This document shows, in pieces, positions 5,933 to 8,529 of a stretch of DNA of 8,529 bases. Numbering within the stretch: the first letter of the stretch is position 1; each line of letters starts with the position of its first letter. Under the pieces are notes generated by a model. The model was not told where the DNA came from. It was given only the letters and a program-made list of their open reading frames with translations, and ran no database searches. Source of the DNA: Lysobacteraceae bacterium (GTDB lineage Bacteria > Pseudomonadota > Gammaproteobacteria > Xanthomonadales > Xanthomonadaceae); NCBI GenBank assembly GCA_017990865.1, contig JAGNNB010000119.1, forward strand, positions 1 through 8,529, written 5' to 3'. Position numbers and translations under genes: made by a program.

Positions 5933-7435
5933 TCAGGGAATCGGCCCGGTCGGGCAAGAGAATCGCGCCGATGTGCGCGAGACCGATCCCGCGCCATTGG
6001 TCACGGTGGCGGTGACTTGCAGCGTCTGGCCTCGCAGACAGGTCGCGTAGAACGTGCTCGAACCCGCGTCTTGCACGGCGCTGCCGTTACCGCCGCTCCA
6101 CACCACGTTCGCGGGCGTACCGGACGCGTAGTCGATCGTGCAGATGAACGTGCCGCCGCCGCTGTTGTTGTAATCCGGACACAGGAACCGCGAGACCGTG
6201 GGCGGAGCGCCGCTGCCGCCGCCGTTGCCGGTGAACAGCGTCAAGCCGTACTGATTCAACAGCGGCACGATCGGTTGGTGAAAACTCACGGGCGAAGCGG
6301 AGGCGCAGTTGTCGCCCGCGCCCGCGGGGATGATGCCGCCCGAGGTCACGCCTTGCGCTTGTCCGGCCGGCGTGATGTAGGCGCCGCCCGAGTCGCCCGG
6401 ACCGACGCAGGCGGAGGTGCGGGTCAATCCGAACGTGGCGCCTTCCGGGTAATTCACCGTGACGTTGTGGGCGGTGATCGTGCCGCAGCGATAACCGGTG
6501 GTTCGGCCCGAGCGGCAAACCGCGCCGCCCACAGGCGCTTGCGCGCTGCCGACGACGGCGACGAAACCGCTCGCGTAGTTGGTCACCGAATTGAGCGGAA
6601 TGAACTGACCGATATTGGTGATCCGCACCCAGGCCGAATCGTTGCCCGGATACGTCGACCCCGCGACCACGCCCTGAAGCACATTGCTGGTGTTGGTGGT
6701 CGTGGTACCGACCGGCCCGCAATGTCCGGCGGTGGCGAAACCCACGTCGGCGCCGCGGGTGACCGAGAACCCGATCGAACAACTGCCGGTGGCCGAGTTG
6801 TAGCCTTCGCCGCCGACGATCCGGGTCGTCATGGGTTTGCCGGCCGATTCCCGAAAGCGCACTGCGGTGGGGTCCACGCCGGTCGAAAGGATCAAGTCCT
6901 GCACCGCACTTTTCGCTTTGCTGTCCGCTTCGATCACGATTTGATTCGTGGGTACGTCGACGTACCAAGTGTGGATGCCGGCGTCGCGCTTGCGTTGCCG
7001 GCTCGCGCGATCGAGCTGCGACTTCGCGGCGTCCAGTTGCGCCAAGCTGCGCTTCACTACCCGCGTTTCGACGCCCAGCGTTCGCGCTTGCGCGGCGCTC
7101 GCGGCATCGGTGGCGGCGACGACGGTGCGGAAACCGCCGCGGCCGTCGGTTTCGAGCCAACTTCCCGCGTAGCGTTCGCCGAGCTGTCGCTTCGCCATCG
7201 GCGTACGCACAATCGCGGACCGTTCGGCGTCGAGATAACGCATCGCCTGTTGCGCATCGAGGCCGAGATCGCGGCGCATCGCGGACAACAGGGCTTTGTT
7301 CGGCGTCTGAGACGATGCGGGTGGGGCGTCTTGCGGCGGTGCGGCGCTCGCGGCGAGCGAAGCGCATGCGCCGAGCGCGAGCGCGATGGCGAGTGTCAGA
7401 GGCTGTGGGTGTTTTCGGAACAACGACGATTGCAT
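5933..7435 (-). CDS. Secreted alpha-lytic-type serine protease (S1 family) with C-terminal four-cysteine domain
   Basis: This 500-residue prepro-protease is an extracellular endopeptidase closely resembling Lysobacter alpha-lytic protease. The signal peptide (about 1-31) has the core LTLAIALALGACASLAASA. The pro-region (about 45-203) includes GIHTWYVDVPTNQIVIEAD, the folding-chaperone domain typical of this family. The catalytic domain starts near T204-R205 before IVGGEGYNSATGSCSIGFSV and runs to about 402. Its triad is H238 (TAGHC), D266 (PGNDSAW) and S349 (GPGDSGG). Six cysteines (219, 239, 307, 317, 343, 377) match the three disulfides of alpha-lytic protease. S1-pocket positions equal to Met192 and Met213 there are V344 and T364 here, so specificity probably differs. 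A linker GNGGGSGA leads to the four-cysteine domain (C419, C432, C466, C494), which alpha-lytic protease lacks. The start is chosen for GGAG (7444-7447) eight bases upstream and for the signal peptide; upstream in-frame codons look non-coding. Several Lysobacter proteases of this type lyse competing microbes. Confidence 0.95.
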   Translation of the reverse strand: MQSSLFRKHPQPLTLAIALALGACASLAASAAPPQDAPPASSQTPNKALLSAMRRDLGLDAQQAMRYLDAERSAIVRTPMAKRQLGERYAGSWLETDGRGGFRTVVAATDAASAAQARTLGVETRVVKRSLAQLDAAKSQLDRASRQRKRDAGIHTWYVDVPTNQIVIEADSKAKSAVQDLILSTGVDPTAVRFRESAGKPMTTRIVGGEGYNSATGSCSIGFSVTRGADVGFATAGHCGPVGTTTTNTSNVLQGVVAGSTYPGNDSAWVRITNIGQFIPLNSVTNYASGFVAVVGSAQAPVGGAVCRSGRTTGYRCGTITAHNVTVNYPEGATFGLTRTSACVGPGDSGGAYITPAGQAQGVTSGGIIPAGAGDNCASASPVSFHQPIVPLLNQYGLTLFTGNGGGSGAPPTVSRFLCPDYNNSGGGTFICTIDYASGTPANVVWSGGNGSAVQDAGSSTFYATCLRGQTLQVTATVTNGAGSVSRTSARFSCPTGPIP

Positions 7436-7834
7436 CGGCGAATCTCCATGAGCGATTGAGTGAGAGAGCGAGTGAGTTGTTGCGTTCGTTCGGGGCTGAT
7501 CGACGACGGCGCGCGCTGTCGCCGTATCGCGAAAAACGGTCGATCCGTGGAGCCTTCGTTCGCGCACGCGGCCGCCGCCGCGTGTCGGTGCGCGGCGTGG
7601 TGACGATGTGCTTCGAAAGAACGCGCGTCTCGGAAACGACGCGCTGCGACGAGACATCGATGGAAGGCGCGATACGTTCGCGCGCCTTCGATCGGACCCA
7701 CATCAGTTACGTGGTACGCGATGCGTCGGATGCGCTCCAAGTCGCATAAGCGTTTGCCGATCTTGTCGCGTCGATGCGCGCATGGTCGGAACGTGGCGAA
7801 GGCGCGATCGTCGCTATTGCGCGTTAGCGATGCC
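7436..7834. other. Leader and intergenic region between rnhB and the protease
   Basis: No gene is supported in these 399 bases. Near the protease start are a Shine-Dalgarno (GGAG on the minus strand, 7444-7447) and two 12-base direct repeats, 7450-7461 and 7466-7477 (GAGCGATTGAGT and GAGCGAGTGAGT). A perfect 8-bp stem with a CGCC loop spans 7565-7584. A larger hairpin spans 7658-7694. No clear -35/-10 pair was found. The length suggests the protease has its own promoter and a long structured leader rather than reading through from rnhB. Confidence 0.5.
7658..7694 (-). terminator. Hairpin downstream of rnhB, possible terminator
   Basis: Bases 7658-7671 and 7681-7694 pair over 14 positions with one mismatch (7662 against 7690), around a nine-base loop. 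The structure lies about 140 bases past the rnhB stop codon and 220 bases before the protease start. There is no good T-tract, so it could instead be part of the protease leader. Confidence 0.35.
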
Positions 7835-8476
7835 TCAGTCGGTGTGCGCCGCGATCGCGGCTCGTACCGGCGCATAACTGCGGCGGTGCTCGGCGCAGGG
7901 GCCGTGCTTGTTCAAGGCGTCGAGATGCGCGGGGCTCGGATACCCTTTGTGCCGGTCGAATCCGTATTCGGGATAACGCGCGTGCAATTCGCGCATGCGT
8001 CGGTCGCGCGCGACTTTCGCCAAAATCGACGCGGCCATGATCGCCGGTTCGATCGCATCGCCGCCGATCAGCGCTTCGGCCGGGCAGGGCAGATCGCGCG
8101 GGAGTTTGTTGCCGTCGATACGCGCGGCCTCGGCGCGCGGTTCTAAACCTTCCAACGCGCGGCGCATGCCGGTCAGCGTGGCTTGCAAAATATTCAGCCG
8201 ATCGATTTCGTCCGCTTCGACGAATTCGATGCGCCAGGCGAGCGCACGTTCGACGATGAGCGGGAACAAGGCTTCGCGCGCGGCTTCGGTCAACTTCTTG
8301 GAATCGTTGAGGCCCGCGATCGGTCGTGCGGGATCCAGAATCACGGCGGCCACCGCGACCGGGCCCGCCAACGGCCCGCGACCGGCTTCGTCGACGCCGG
8401 CGATGAGAAGCCGGGAATGGGGAATCGGGAATCGGGAATCGGAAACGCCTGCTTCTTCGCGCGCGCCTGCGGACAA
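7835..8476 (-). CDS. rnhB: Ribonuclease HII
   Basis: RNase HII cuts RNA in RNA/DNA hybrids and removes single ribonucleotides misincorporated into DNA; it acts on the chromosome and needs a divalent metal. The 213-residue reading contains the family motifs [65 protein letters not shown] and [13 protein letters not shown]. The DEDD active site is D29, E30, D121 and D140. Family members normally begin a few residues before [10 protein letters not shown]. Here the only usual start codon nearby is a TTG at 8476-8474, giving 22 extra residues that run through a GGGAATC heptamer repeat (8413-8440). No Shine-Dalgarno is visible, and the frame stays open to the window edge, so the true start may lie further up. 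rnhB often sits directly before dnaE, but here 3.6 kb separates them. Identity is certain; the start is not. Confidence 0.95.
   Translation of the reverse strand: MSAGAREEAGVSDSRFPIPHSRLLIAGVDEAGRGPLAGPVAVAAVILDPARPIAGLNDSKKLTEAAREALFPLIVERALAWRIEFVEADEIDRLNILQATLTGMRRALEGLEPRAEAARIDGNKLPRDLPCPAEALIGGDAIEPAIMAASILAKVARDRRMRELHARYPEYGFDRHKGYPSPAHLDALNKHGPCAEHRRSYAPVRAAIAAHTD
8413..8440. repeat. GGGAATC heptamer repeat, four units, inside the rnhB reading frame
   Basis: Four 7-base units run in tandem on the plus strand: GGGAATG at 8413-8419, then GGGAATC three times to 8440, with a degenerate partial unit after it. Repeats of this kind are frequent between genes in Xanthomonas and Lysobacter relatives. 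Here the minus strand reads it as [10 protein letters not shown] at the N-terminus of RNase HII. Confidence 0.8.
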
Positions 8477-8529
8477 GTCGGCGGACGACTCAGCGAAGAG
8501 AAGACCGCTCGAATTGCGTTGTTTGGAAT
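8477..8529. other. Window edge upstream of rnhB
   Basis: These 53 bases cannot be assigned. The rnhB frame stays open through them without an ATG. Another minus-strand frame ends in TGA at 8492-8490, which could be the end of an upstream gene (lpxB is the usual neighbour), but the 12 residues visible are not enough to recognise it. Confidence 0.3.

Noticed and set aside
7360..7380. Lipobox-like LGAC in the protease signal peptide
   Set aside because: The hydrophobic core is followed by ASLAASA-APP, a good signal peptidase I site, and homologues are released extracellular enzymes. Gly at -2 is also atypical for a lipobox.
6017..7459. 480-codon open plus-strand frame across the protease
   Set aside because: It is antisense to the clear protease gene, rich in Arg/Ala/Gly without domains, and lacks a plausible start region; it is a codon-bias shadow.
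7599..7614. Possible second Clp site upstream of the protease
   Set aside because: Only the GGTGA half-site is present; the other half (GCTTC region) does not match TCACA.
7436..7657. 74-residue N-terminal extension of the protease frame up to 7657
   Set aside because: The extension is Arg/Thr/Ser-rich and precedes a perfect signal peptide whose ATG at 7435 has a good Shine-Dalgarno, so it is an untranslated leader.

Overview
The window is high-GC DNA from a gammaproteobacterium that looks like a Lysobacter/Xanthomonadaceae relative. Four things suggest this: a run of conserved genes in the order rnhB, dnaE, accA (all on the minus strand); an alpha-lytic-type secreted protease, the hallmark enzyme of Lysobacter; GTAG-headed REP palindromes; and a GGGAATC heptamer repeat. 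The genus is inferred from gene content and style; no marker gene proves it.

Layout from high to low coordinates, which is the direction of transcription for most genes. rnhB (RNase HII) ends at 7835. After a 399-base gap with hairpins comes a 500-residue alpha-lytic-type serine protease (7435-5933), with signal peptide, long pro-region, S1 catalytic domain, Gly-rich linker and a C-terminal four-cysteine domain. It converges on a plus-strand gene (about 5425-5841) for a small protein with the paired H-x-S/T motifs of 2H phosphoesterases, and a strong bidirectional hairpin terminator separates the two. Next is a decayed 3' fragment (5279-5160) of a second copy of the protease tail, then a palindrome-rich gap, then a 132-residue secreted protein (4777-4379) consisting only of a signal peptide and the same four-cysteine domain. 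dnaE (4223-663) and the first half of accA (490-1, running off the window) follow, separated by an inverted pair of REP palindromes.

Replication (dnaE), RNA/DNA hybrid repair (rnhB) and fatty-acid synthesis (accA) form the conserved backbone. About 3.6 kb of accessory DNA lies between rnhB and dnaE, which are usually close neighbours in related genomes. Its main theme is one protein domain in three states: fused to a protease, standing alone as a secreted protein, and decayed. The stand-alone gene has a near-consensus CRP/Clp operator upstream. The most notable result is this family of domain copies, which may represent an undescribed accessory module of secreted Lysobacter-type proteases.
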